The notes beneath the pieces were generated by a model. That model saw only the letters and a program-made list of their open reading frames with translations. It searched no databases and was not told the DNA's origin. A stretch of DNA of 38,906 nucleotides from a virus: the IMG/VR virus record IMGVR_UViG_3300025889_000320, positions 1 through 38,906 of that record; one strand, given 5' to 3'. The position numbers were made by a program, and so were the translations under genes. Numbering within the stretch: the stretch's first letter is position 1; every line of letters begins with the position of its first letter. Positions 1-10,600 of the stretch are shown in pieces.

Positions 1-1
1 T

Positions 2-202
2 AGTATCGGATCTTTATTGGTAACGGCAAAGAACTTTTCTGATCACTTAGACGGGTTACACGCTATGGAAATGTATTATGGAGATGAAACTCTTGGTGCT
101 TTGATTAAACACTCAAAGCAAGTTATAGAAGACATAAAAGAGTTTGAAGAAATCTATGAACTAACCAATGAAGGGCTGGTAGAAGATGAAGAACAAGAAT
201 AA
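2..202 (+). CDS. C-terminal part of a small acidic protein, start outside window
   Basis: The reading frame is open from the first complete codon of the window to a TAA at 200-202, so this is most likely the 3' end of a gene that starts upstream. A TTG at 17 is possible as a start but has no visible ribosome site. The visible 66 residues are mostly helical and acidic, ending in a run of Glu and Asp (EDEEQE). The stop codon overlaps the ATG of the sigma-factor gene in a TAATG junction, so the two are probably translationally coupled. I recognise no domain. A role with the sigma factor (for example a gp33-like co-activator) would fit the position but nothing in the sequence shows it. Confidence 0.6.
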   Translation, partial: SIGSLLVTAKNFSDHLDGLHAMEMYYGDETLGALIKHSKQVIEDIKEFEEIYELTNEGLVEDEEQE

Positions 203-885
203 TGGCGAAACCAAAAAAGAAAAATCTATACTTTACCCAAGAGCACGAAGACGCAATCGTTCAGTATGCTAATACTACTGATATCAAAATAAGAACTGAA
301 CTTTATGTTGAGTTTATTGAACCAGCATTCAATGAAATGGTCGATAAGATTATTTATACTTACAAGTTCACAAACCTCCCTAACATCGATGTCCTAAAAG
401 ATGAATGCAAAATCTGGCTTACAACAATCTTGGACAAGTATGATCCAGATAAAGGATCGAAAGCCTTTTCTTACTTCTCAGTCATTACCAAAAACTGGTT
501 TATTCACAAGGTAAAGAAAACAACCTTGGAGAATAAAAGAGAAGTTCAACTAGATCAAATCCCAAAAAACATTGAGATTAGACAGTTCACTGTTGTAAAC
601 GAATATGAATCAAAAAGATTAGAAAAAGAGTTTTGGATGAACTTTTGGGAAGAAGTTAATTCTTGGGAAACATCCAGTATGAAGCCCAACGAAGAGAAAG
701 TCTATGAAGCAATCAGGCTAATCTTTTCCAATCCAGACCGTATTGACATCTACAACAAAAAAGCAATCTACTTTTATATCAGAGAAATCACAGGTCTCAA
801 TACAAAACAAGTCGTTAACAACTTAAATAAAATGAGAGTAAAATATAAAGTATTCAAAAGAAGATGGGATCGTGGTGATTTGTAA
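202..885 (+). CDS. T4 gp55-like late-transcription sigma factor
   Basis: 227 residues. The family directs host RNA polymerase to phage late promoters, which consist of a -10-like element without a -35. Residues about 75-110 (KYDPDKGSKAFSYF...ITKNWFIHKVKK) match the sigma region 2 pattern of T4 gp55 ([28 protein letters not shown] as I recall it), the part that binds the polymerase clamp helices and reads the -10. Residues about 195-220 (YIREITGLNTKQVVNNLNKMR) look like a helix-turn-helix, possibly a region 4 remnant. T4 gp55 ends in a short hydrophobic-acidic tail that binds the sliding clamp; here the C-terminus is basic (KRRWDRGDL) and lacks it. The start overlaps the preceding stop (TAATG). 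It stands directly before the virion genes it would switch on. The gp55 family call is fairly sure; the tail comparison is from memory. Confidence 0.8.
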   Translation: MAKPKKKNLYFTQEHEDAIVQYANTTDIKIRTELYVEFIEPAFNEMVDKIIYTYKFTNLPNIDVLKDECKIWLTTILDKYDPDKGSKAFSYFSVITKNWFIHKVKKTTLENKREVQLDQIPKNIEIRQFTVVNEYESKRLEKEFWMNFWEEVNSWETSSMKPNEEKVYEAIRLIFSNPDRIDIYNKKAIYFYIREITGLNTKQVVNNLNKMRVKYKVFKRRWDRGDL

Positions 886-902
886 TACTTTTTTTATCTT
901 CA

Positions 903-910
903 ACTATTTA
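903..910 (+). promoter_or_regulatory. candidate late-promoter element ACTATTTA
   Basis: One of four intergenic copies of this octamer, here preceded by A. It lies 8 bases before the ATG at 919, which has no Shine-Dalgarno site. No -35 box is visible, as expected for a gp55-type promoter. If it acts as a -10-like element, the transcript would start about 3 bases before the ATG. Function is inferred from recurrence and position only. Confidence 0.45.
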
Positions 911-918
911 TTTTCGTT

Positions 919-1209
919 ATGAAAGACTTAGAATCCTATATTGACGAAGCAATCAAAAACATAAGAAGCGACAGGGCTATTACCACAACTCTGCTAATGG
1001 AGTTGATGGAATACATGAAGAAAGACGACGAACGCAAAGAAAAGGTCGGCGTTGTCGCTGCTAAATATGTAGAAACCCTACAAAGATCAAACGAACAACT
1101 TGTCAAAGTAAGTGCCCTCATCCAGAAGAAATCTGAAGGACAAGAGGGTCTGACTGATGAGGACAAGAGCGAATTATTTGATCTTATAAAGGAATCTGGC
1201 AATGGCTAA
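919..1209 (+). CDS. small helical protein of unknown function
   Basis: 96 residues, highly charged, almost certainly all helix (MKDLESYIDEAIKNIRSD... to ...DKSELFDLIKESGNG), with no membrane segment and no domain I recognise. It has no ribosome site; the ATG stands 8 bases after an ACTATTTA octamer. Its 3' end overlaps the next gene by 8 bases (ATGGCTAA), so the spike gene is probably translated by coupling. An ORF of 88 codons on the opposite strand covers the same bases, but gene direction, overlap and amino-acid pattern favour the + frame. Position before the spike gene would suit a chaperone or minor baseplate part; this is a guess. Confidence 0.75.
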   Translation: MKDLESYIDEAIKNIRSDRAITTTLLMELMEYMKKDDERKEKVGVVAAKYVETLQRSNEQLVKVSALIQKKSEGQEGLTDEDKSELFDLIKESGNG

Positions 1210-3613
1210 GAAAAAGAAGTCAGCAACTAGTTTAACATCTTATAGTAAAATATTAAATATTGGATATGGTGTTTTAAATCCTATACGAGATACATTAACC
1301 AGTAAAAACTTTGACCCACTAGATGTTACACCAATAGATCTCGTGAGAAATAGCTATAAAGCTTTTTATTCTCCAAGGAACTTTACAGGAGCAGGTCCAT
1401 TTATTGGGATTGTTTTAAGAGATGATGGCACAACCAAACAAGGGATTGTAGACCCGTCAAGTTGGGTATCTGGTCCATTTGCTTATGCGTTAGTCGATGA
1501 AGAAGAAGGCGGAATCGCCAAAGAAAAGGTGGTAGTATTACCAGAACTAAAACAACTAAGAGTTAGGATCCCAGAAGTCCATGCTGGATTGGCGATTCCA
1601 AAATATCTTCCAACAAAAAATCAAATAGGAAAAGATAAAACAGGCAAGCATGATTTCAATGAAGATCATCTTAAAATAAATCAATATCCAGTTTTCGTTG
1701 CTCAAAATGAAAGAATATCTGCTCTTCCAATAGGTCCGGGAGATTTGGTTTGGGTAGATTTTCAAAATACCAATACACTGGAAGGTGGTATCTACTTAGG
1801 ACCAGTTAATGAAAAGCAGGATGTTAAAACCAGTGTCACTCATGCTAAAGTTGGAGGGGGAAGAACATTTTTCTCTCGAGAAAAGTGCAGAGAGATTCCC
1901 CGTCCACCCGAATGTGAAGTATATAGACCAACAGGTATTGATTATAGTGATGCAGATTTAAAAATCTATCCCGGCAGACCTGTTATTATTGAAATGCCAC
2001 CGTTTGATATAAGCTTTGTTTCTGCAAAAATAAACACCACCATAAATAAAAAACAAGGTGCTCCAGAAGGATCAGAAGGAACAGTATATACTAATAATAC
2101 TGCATATACAGAAATAGTTACACATATGATAAATCCAAAGCATACTAGAACCAATAGAGTAAAGCATTATGCATATGGTCTGGTATCCTCAGAGCAGGTC
2201 GATGCAACGAGTGGGTTCGTGCATAAACTACTAACCCCAAGACTTGAGGCTTTAAATAAACTATGGGGTAAGTTTTTTGAAGCTTTTGGTGCTGGCAAGT
2301 TTCTGAGCGGTGAGACAGAACTTAAATGGTATAACTTTTATATCGAACAAATAAGTAACTATTCACCAAAGTTTGAACTTAGTAGAACATCTATTCAATC
2401 AAATGAAAAATATGCCGTGTTGACCGCAGAAAAAATGCGAGAATATTTAATAGAAAAAGTAGCAAAAAAGGAAACAGCAGGAGGAGGAAAAACAACTTTT
2501 GTAGATTTTAGCAAAATAGCTTATCCCGGTCTTTCTCCGCACTCTACAGGATTGGCTTTTGATATAAAGGGTAATGGATTGGGTGCAGGATCAGCAACAA
2601 GATATGGCTATGATAATCAAAAACCATCCGGCGTTACAGTAACATACAAAGAAAACGGTATAGAAAAGACAAAACAAATAAGAGTGCCGCAGTTTTGTTC
2701 TGTTGGATACTTATTTATGTTAAAATATGGTTGGCTTTTTGGAATGTATCCATATGAAAAAGAAGCGTGGCACTGGGAAGTGAAAGTGCCAAGAAATTGT
2801 TGGTCTGATCCTAATACGGAATATGCTGGTCCTTTGACCTCTTCGGGAAAACTTGCGTATAGACAAAAAGAATCATCCGCTGATATACCCGGATTTGAAG
2901 CCCTTATATCAAACCAGTCTAGTCTTGCTGAAACATACGACGAGGCGGTTGACGTGTCAAAAGGCGCAACCCCAGAAAAAATAAAAAACCTAAATCAAGA
3001 ATTGAAAGACCTAGCACAAAAACAAGAGTCAGAACCCATGCTCACCGATGTGTTAGGAACTGGTGAACAAATAAATGCTGCCATCGCCGCCATCGGAGAT
3101 GGCATTCCTACGGATGAAGGAGCATTAACTTTACTTAGGCACGTTTATGAACAATATGTCGAGCAAAAAAAACTAGAGAGTGTAGATGTTAGAGAATCTA
3201 TAACAGCCCTTGATTTATTTAATAATGATATAATCATTCCACAAGATGAACTAAGAAAAATATACAAAGAAGAATTTGAACAGGTTTATGGTAAACAAGA
3301 AGATGACTACTGGAAACAAATGAAGTTCCCTTATGCAATCTGGGTTACAGAGAAAGAAGACAAGTACAAACTCAAAAGTGAGGCTTCCAGTATGCCCGGA
3401 TCAACGAAGGCTAGAGATAGCTTTCTAGAAGTAGCTGGTCTCAGAACAGGTCCTCCAAGTTGGACTAGTGACGCTGGAAAACAAGCAATCCTAGATCAGC
3501 TAAATGGTATCAGTATTGATCCAAGTAAGACATATTTTTCAATGCCTTATTTTAATACTAAAGGTATAACTGACAAAACTATAAGAGATAATCAAACAGA
3601 AGCTACAAAATAG
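1202..3613 (+). CDS. Central baseplate spike protein with OB-fold segment and M15/VanY-type peptidase domain
   Basis: 803 residues. Residues about 160-205 (ALPIGPGDLVWVDFQ...GGIYLGPV) resemble the OB-fold of T4 gp5 and related spike proteins. Residues about 405-535 form a DD-carboxypeptidase-like domain: SPHSTGLAFD supplies zinc ligands H447 and D454, and EAWHWEV supplies the catalytic Glu (E521, in ExWH) and the third ligand H524. This is the full M15B motif set, so an active enzyme cutting peptide cross-links or stems of peptidoglycan is expected. T4 gp5 uses a lysozyme domain for the same task of opening the wall during tail contraction. The last 260 residues are unrecognised, with charged helices. 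It is coupled to the upstream ORF and followed by the needle protein. Peptidase call is strong; the OB-fold is moderately supported. Confidence 0.85.
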   Translation: MAKKKKSATSLTSYSKILNIGYGVLNPIRDTLTSKNFDPLDVTPIDLVRNSYKAFYSPRNFTGAGPFIGIVLRDDGTTKQGIVDPSSWVSGPFAYALVDEEEGGIAKEKVVVLPELKQLRVRIPEVHAGLAIPKYLPTKNQIGKDKTGKHDFNEDHLKINQYPVFVAQNERISALPIGPGDLVWVDFQNTNTLEGGIYLGPVNEKQDVKTSVTHAKVGGGRTFFSREKCREIPRPPECEVYRPTGIDYSDADLKIYPGRPVIIEMPPFDISFVSAKINTTINKKQGAPEGSEGTVYTNNTAYTEIVTHMINPKHTRTNRVKHYAYGLVSSEQVDATSGFVHKLLTPRLEALNKLWGKFFEAFGAGKFLSGETELKWYNFYIEQISNYSPKFELSRTSIQSNEKYAVLTAEKMREYLIEKVAKKETAGGGKTTFVDFSKIAYPGLSPHSTGLAFDIKGNGLGAGSATRYGYDNQKPSGVTVTYKENGIEKTKQIRVPQFCSVGYLFMLKYGWLFGMYPYEKEAWHWEVKVPRNCWSDPNTEYAGPLTSSGKLAYRQKESSADIPGFEALISNQSSLAETYDEAVDVSKGATPEKIKNLNQELKDLAQKQESEPMLTDVLGTGEQINAAIAAIGDGIPTDEGALTLLRHVYEQYVEQKKLESVDVRESITALDLFNNDIIIPQDELRKIYKEEFEQVYGKQEDDYWKQMKFPYAIWVTEKEDKYKLKSEASSMPGSTKARDSFLEVAGLRTGPPSWTSDAGKQAILDQLNGISIDPSKTYFSMPYFNTKGITDKTIRDNQTEATK

Positions 3614-3633
3614 TTAAAATATCGATATTTTAA
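3614..3633. promoter_or_regulatory. 20-bp perfect palindrome after the spike gene
   Basis: Immediately after the TAG stop, the half-site TTAAAATATC is followed by its exact reverse complement, with ClaI-like ATCGAT at the centre. There is no loop and no following T-run, so it is a poor intrinsic terminator. A protein-binding dyad or a weak hairpin affecting mRNA is possible. Only the symmetry is seen; function is unknown. Confidence 0.6.
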
Positions 3634-3652
3634 TAATATACTAAATAAGAAT

Positions 3653-4630
3653 ATGGTTAATCACGAAAAATATAAAAACAAAATTATCGATAAAAACACA
3701 ATACAGCAATATTCTGATTTTGTTCAAAGTCAATGGGATAAACTTGATGAGGAAACCAGAGCAAGGCTTGAAGGGTTTGGTGGCGGTAAAAAATATGAAC
3801 CAGTGCCTGTTTATAACAAATCTGATTGTGAAGAAGTAATATCTGGTCAAAACAACACTTGGATTGTGCTTGGTAGAGATAGACCGGGTTCTAAAGCAAC
3901 TGGATTTGGCGGCGATGCATCCAGTGGTGCTGGATCTATTGACATTTGCGTTGGTAGAGCATCTAGAGAAGCAAAAGAATCAACAAAAGACGGAAAAATA
4001 TTATCTGTTGATAACGATTTTAAATCAGACGCCGCTAGAATCTATATTAGCCAAAAAACAACCATTGATAAAAACTTTGGTCTTCGACCCGGATTTCAAG
4101 GAAACGCATTTCCAAGATCGGCTATCGGGATGAAAGCTGACTTGATAAGAATTATTGCAAGAGAAAATATTAAACTAGTAACCAGAACAGACGATATTAA
4201 CTCTCAAAGTGGAGCTATTGGTGTTATTGGTGGGATTGACCTTATTGCAGGCAATGATGATAAAGATATGCAACCATTAGTAAAAGGACATAATCTAAGA
4301 GAAATGTTGTTTTATATGCTGAAAGATATATCCAGTGTTACTCAAATGTTACACGATGTTGTATTAACACAACAGGTATTTGAGACAGTGTTGGCAAACC
4401 ATACACACATTGTGACGACTCCTCCGGGTCCAACTCCACCAGTTCCAATCGGGGTGGCAGCACCATCTGTTGAGTTAATGTCGGGAGTTGCTATCAAAGG
4501 TGCAAAAACAATGGTTCAAGATTATCCTAGTCATATTTCTAGCGTGATTAACCAGATTATGTTAAGGTTTAAATATATTACTCCGGGCATTGGAAGTTAT
4601 ATTTGCAGTGATGCAAATAATACAAACTAA
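3653..4630 (+). CDS. Needle-like tail spike tip protein with HxH motif
   Basis: 325 residues. Residues about 120-205 (RIYISQKTTIDKNFGL..., then ADLIRIIARENIKLVTRTDD and GAIGVIGGIDLIAGND) have the short alternating strands of a trimeric beta-helix needle. Residues H250 and H252 in NHTHIVTTPPGPTPPVPI match the HxH followed by a Gly/Pro-rich stretch found near the tip of spike proteins such as P2 gpV and phi92 gp138, where three chains hold an iron ion. Spike tips usually end soon after this motif; here about 70 more residues follow, mostly helical, which is unusual. It lies directly after the OB-fold/peptidase gene, so the two probably form one central spike whose parts sit in a single chain in T4 gp5. 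No clear Shine-Dalgarno site (AAGAA only). The alternative is another hub-associated beta-helical protein. Confidence 0.65.
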   Translation: MVNHEKYKNKIIDKNTIQQYSDFVQSQWDKLDEETRARLEGFGGGKKYEPVPVYNKSDCEEVISGQNNTWIVLGRDRPGSKATGFGGDASSGAGSIDICVGRASREAKESTKDGKILSVDNDFKSDAARIYISQKTTIDKNFGLRPGFQGNAFPRSAIGMKADLIRIIARENIKLVTRTDDINSQSGAIGVIGGIDLIAGNDDKDMQPLVKGHNLREMLFYMLKDISSVTQMLHDVVLTQQVFETVLANHTHIVTTPPGPTPPVPIGVAAPSVELMSGVAIKGAKTMVQDYPSHISSVINQIMLRFKYITPGIGSYICSDANNTN

Positions 4631-4645
4631 CTAAGTAGATAAGCT

Positions 4646-7600
4646 ATGTCAAATAAAGATTTTTATTTTAAAGTAAAGCCAAAAGATAGTGTCAAAGTAA
4701 CAGCAGCAGCTAGTATTGATATACCTTTTATTGATTTGCATAAACGAGGAGACTGGCACCACGGCTTTGGTATTCCATACCAACAATCAGAGCCTAAAGG
4801 TTATTTTGATGAAGACATCAATAACTACGAAGGTGATATATCGAAAGCCCTATTAAGTGCTGTAGGCATTAATGAAAATACCTATAGTAATGCAACAACA
4901 GAAAACAAAGAAAAAATAGCAAATAAAATATTAAGAAGAGAATTGACCGCTGAAAAAATCTTCCAAGATCAATATAGGGCACCTGTTTCTTTTTTTGCTA
5001 TGTATAAGAGTTGGGACTCTACAAAGTTTACAAATTTTGTTTTAGAAAATCTTGTTGGAAAAGCACTAACTCAAGCTCTTTTATATAACTATTTTGGATA
5101 CCCAGTATCAAATATTGGAAGAGTACAAGGAAGATCTGGGTACGCTCAAAATGGTCAAGATCCGGAGCATATGGAGGTATTTCCTCCCGGCTCACAAACA
5201 TCTTATTATGATGCCCAGCAGTTAATGGGTCTACTCCCAAGTTTTGGATCATCTGACAAAAACACCATTGATCAAACTACTTTTGATTTTCAAACCGCTA
5301 TCGCTAATCTCAACACTCTTTTAACAGAAAATGACGCTGAGAATTCACCAGATTTAGATCTTAGAATAACACAAATATTAGCCGGATCTTATGGGGAAGG
5401 ATCTGCCGCAGGAAATAGTTTTGCCGCTGTTTATTCTAATTCAAAAGTAGATTCCATCTCTCCATCAAATCATCTTTATGATTTGGATGATTGGATATAT
5501 GTGCCATCTTATCCTTGGGATTTTGTTCCTCGCTTATCAACAAATTCTCCATATTTTAAACAAGAAAAGTGGAATACTAACTTTGATGCACCAGATCAAA
5601 ATTTAACTCCAACACATGCAAAAATGTATATGCCCGGATTGGAATCATCTGTATATCCATCTCTTTCTGGCTTAATGGGAGGATCACAAGGGGTATTTAC
5701 AAAAAAATGGTATTATGGAGAAAGTGCCAAGGATGGAGAACCAGAAAAGTATTTTAAATATTCAAACTTAGTATCTGCCTTAAAGCTTGTTCCTCCGGGA
5801 ATCGACCCAAGTCAAGTTCAAGATTATTTAGACAACCCACATAAAACATTAAATGAAGTAATAAAAAACGTTTTTAAATATGTTGCACATGTTGTGCCTC
5901 AAAACATTAGACATGCTGGTCCAAAACCCACAATTAAAGAGCCGGGAACAGATGCAGTAACTGGCGAAAATAAGCCAGAAGCTTGTGAAGATCTATTATC
6001 GGCTAGCCAGTTGGAAATAAACAGGGTTGTCAGCGGTAGTTTCTTTGAATTAGGATCTATTCCTCCTGTATTGAATCATTCTACAACATCTAAAGAAAAC
6101 TATCTTGGTGCAAAAGACCCTAAAGATTATAATGATTATCCGGGAGGAGCACTTCAAGACATATATAACAACGTTTTGTGGGGAAAGGGTGTTTCTTCCC
6201 TGTTTACATACAATAGATATGATAAATACGGAAAAGATCCAAATGAATATGTTATTAAAAATGCAGTCTCTAAGATATCTTCCGATATAAAAGAATATTC
6301 TTATAAGTTTGGATTACCTCCAACAACTTTTATTGGAACGGAAAATCCATATCTTTTTGGTACACCAGCCGATGAACAAGAGGCAAAAAGGTTTGCTGTT
6401 ATTCCAAGAAACAAACAATCTATTATAACGATGTTTGATTCTCTACCTGATTTTACTAGACAAACGGATCTTAATGGAGGTAATAATTTATATATTGACT
6501 TCAATAAAGGCACCTCTGAGATATTTAATTACTATAACTCAAATGATATAGATCCCAACAATCCCCTAGAGGTGACTAGATACATCACCTCTTTGTGGCT
6601 AGCATATCATTTTGGTTCACTGCCTACTAACTTTTATGCGACACTGGACAAAGTTTATGCACATAAAGAGTTTAAGATTGATATCCCCGGAGCAACAGGG
6701 GGTTCCGACGGCTGGAAAGGAATATATGCAGATGTTCTTCCATATATTTTGCAATATTTAACAGCAGATCGTCAGGCGATGCTTTCATATTTAAAAACAT
6801 CAAATATGAATATTTCCGGTTTATCAGGATATTCAGGTATTGCAACTGGAAATAGTAAAAATCATTTTTTAAATGCGTTTCTTGATTTTTTTGGAAATAT
6901 AAAAGATGTTGGCGAGGACGCAACAGGCACTTTATACGATGTAGAAAATATTTTAGGAGCAGGTGATAGCAATTCTGTACTGTTTGCGGCAAAAAATAAT
7001 GTCCCTTACTACGTTAACCACAAATCTCCTCTAATTTTTCCTGTTTGGGATTATAAACAAAATGCGGGAACAATCTCCAGTTATAGCCACGGAAATCTTT
7101 CTAATATTAAATGGCCAAAGTTAATTAATACTAATGGTAATAAGGGGTATAAATATGATGAGGAAGATAGCCCTTGGACTCCCATTTTAGAACAAGATCC
7201 ATTTCTTAAACAAAAAGAAAGAAAATGTGTTCCTGATTGGTGTAAAAGTCTACAGGTATATCCAACAGTAAAAAAAGAGCCATTAACTTATGGTTTTATA
7301 AATCCGTATTTCACCCTTGGAACAACCCAACTTTATTATGGGGACAACCATCTTTTTACAAACAAATATTTAAATGATGCTAGTCTCGGAGATTTTTCAT
7401 CTAATGAAAACACTAAAAACTATAAAGATGAAAATCTCAGCCTACAACAAAAGGCAAGACCATACATTGTTGTTGATTATGAATATGATACAGATATTGC
7501 GAAAAATCCACCCCCCGGATCCGCTTTCAACGAGAAGGTGCTGGATAATTTTGATGAGGACACCCCAACCCCTGCCCTAACTACACTTACAGAATATGCC

Positions 7601-10600
7601 AAAAGCACTGGGCTTTATGTAGATTGGAGAGACGGAGTGGGATCTAGTCAAAACTACAGAAACAGTCTTTTGGCACAAGCAACGCTGACATATGCTGTTG
7701 ACCTTGAAATAGATGAAACTAAACTAATAATTGATATGATTCGTCATGGTGTTTTTGCTATGGCTGGAGAGTTTGATGAATATCAAGAAGCAGGCATCAA
7801 CCCCTATGATGTCTTTGAGGCAGTTGGGTTAAATGGTCAAGGAGTTTTTTATTCACAAGATTTATTATCTAAATATGAAAATTATAAATCAACTCTCGAA
7901 GGTAGTTTGCAAGGCATTGATTTTTCCAAGATACCATCATTCCTAAAAGGAGAAGATGTATCAGAAGAAATGCTTTTGGCTGTAGATTTAAATCTTCCAT
8001 TAATTAATCAAAAATATGATAGCCTAACTGAAAATGGATTAAAGCCAACAGAAGCAACAAGTTATGTTTTGGTTAATCAAGGGCAAAAAGTATCCCCTCG
8101 TGCTAAAGCAACGTTGAAAGCCTCTCCCGGAAGTGCGTCTCGTGCGGATGCATTTCTTCCGAACTTTACTGTTATAAAAGTCTTAAAACAATGGGTCAAT
8201 GGTGTGGGTGATTATAATCTTGTCAGAGTTGTAGACCCACAGTCTGATTTAAATGGGTTAGAGGGATACATTGAAATAAACGACATTGTTTCAATTAAGA
8301 AAAACATTTTCTTTGAAGATATATTTGGAGGAAAAAATGGGAATCTTAAGCTAGCTAACTTAAATGAAGTAGAGGGAACTAACGGACGTTTATCAATAAC
8401 ACAAATGTCAGAAGGTCAAAAGGCTGTAATACCTATTTGGTGGAGAAATGAAGTTCCTTACTACCACAAAGAAGAGGGAAATTGGTGGTATACTGTAGAA
8501 CTTGAAGATACTTGTGTTTTAAGTAAATCAGATCTCGAAGAAAAAAAGCAACAAGCACTTAGAAAGGGTGTTCAAGAGCTTTTTTATTGGCATAACAGAG
8601 TAATCACTGATGAACAAATCGAATCTTTTATAAAAACATATCTAACTTGTGAAATAGCAAGCCACTATATTGATATTAGACCCGGAGAGAATGTAAAGTT
8701 TCTTTTGAAAGTTGGGGCAATATATCTTTATGCATTTCCGTCTGCTTATAAATCGTTAAGTGATCTCAAAAAAGAATCTTCAAAAATATTAACATTAGAC
8801 ACAAGGTATTATGTTAAGCACCTATCTCAAGCTGGCTATGGGTTAAATCAAATGTATTTGAACATCTTGAAATCTGAGTTTAGAGTTCAGGGTGTAAATT
8901 TCATGCTTGAAGCAGAAAGAATGGATAAGATACCAGTTCTGTTTAAAAAACTAATAAGTTTTAATGGTTATACTATTGCGTCTGAAGAACAAAATCTAAT
9001 AAATATTGGATTTGATAATGAGTTTAATATTATTTTCATTTCTTATAACGAAGGCGCAAAAGAGGGCAACGAAAAACTTTTAAGCACTGGGCTTGATTAT
9101 ATCAAACAACAAGAGCCATTTAATGTAAAGAACACAATGTCTTTGTTTTATCACCACAGGCAACTTAAAAATCCTCTGTTAAAATGGCAACAAGCCATAA
9201 AAGAAATATTTTTAGATCCAAAGCCAGAAATCATACCAAAAGAAGAATCGACATTGCCAGATATACCATCTTCCAAGTGTAAACCATTAACTTGGAACTT
9301 TCCTTCTTGGCAAGAGCTTCTTGGTCCGATTGCAGGTCAGTTAGATGATGCACTAAAATTGGACCCTAGATTTGACTTAGGATCATTTCAGTTTTCATTA
9401 ACAGATTATTTGCCACCTTGCCCTTCTCCCCCATCTGGAAAAGGTGGTGCTTTGTTTAAGGGAGAGATTGAGACAGAAGCAGAAAGAATGTTTTTTGATT
9501 CTTTTGATTCTCTTGCGAAAATGAAAGATCTTCAAACTGGTTATAAAGAATATGTTGGAGATTTCATGACTTCAGCAGAGGGACTAAGGAGTATTGGGGA
9601 TAAAGCTATTGATTTAAATAGTCTATACGATCAAGTCTTGAGAAGGGTCGGCGGTCTTGATACCATTTATATGAAAATATGTAAATGCTTTTTAGATCTT
9701 GCGGGTCTGGACACTGTAGAAGTGCCAAACTTTAAAGTAGACCTTCAAGGACCATCTGCTGGATTAAATATAAAGCCGTTATCTTACATACCCTCCGCCG
9801 ATAGCAATGCTCCTGCAAACACTTCCATTACTGGGGGTCAACAAGCAGGTTGGAACAAGGGCGATGAATACGAATATGATATGGGATCTTTTGGTTCTGC
9901 GGATGCACTTAAAGATTCCTTTAATAATAAACCCACAGAATTTGATGCAGCGGATCTTATATGTTCTTTCTGTTTTGAAGTGCCTGATTTCTTTTTAAGG
10001 TTGCCAACAACAAATCTTCTTGATTCTCTCATAGATGCTTTATTGAAGGCACTTGAGTATATATTGGCGCAAATTCTAGTAGAGTTGTTCGCAACATTAT
10101 TAGAACTCTTATTAAGATGTCCAGAGTTAACTTGCCCAGAGGGTGTTAAAAGAGTATCTGATTATGGCGCACAAAACCTCAATAATCTCTTAGCATCTCC
10201 CGGAATAGGAGATAGCCCAGCAGTATTTGAAAGTTGTGGAGTTTCTGTAACAAATGTTAATGACATAGAAGATCTTTTGGACGATATATCTAAAGTTTTA
10301 AGTTCCGGAGAAGTTTTAGAGTTACTGGATGGGACATCAGATGTGCATTTGATGAAAATAATCCAGAAAAAGGTTGATCAATACCCATCTATAGCATCTC
10401 AACTGGACAATACTGCAAAAACTAGAGACTTTTTTAGGTGTGTTGGATTTAAAGTGCCTCCGCAAAAGTTGGCAGAAATAGAAGACGATATTATTAAAGT
10501 ATATCAAGACCCAGATGTCTGTGATAACATATTTGAAAAAGCTAAAGATGATCTTAGATCTAAATGCGGAGATCTTGAAAATGTCGATGATCTTGTAAAA

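Noticed and set aside
886-897. T-run after the sigma-factor gene as an intrinsic terminator
   Set aside because: No GC-rich stem precedes the T-run.
936-1202. 88-codon minus-strand frame opposite the small helical gene
   Set aside because: It mirrors the + strand gene, has no ribosome site, and every other gene lies on the + strand.
3079-3102. GC-rich hairpin (GCCATC / GATGGC) as a terminator
   Set aside because: It lies inside the spike coding region, has a 3-base loop and no T-run after it.
3864-4133. 89-codon + strand frame inside the needle gene
   Set aside because: Out-of-frame shadow of a well-supported gene; no ribosome site or domain.
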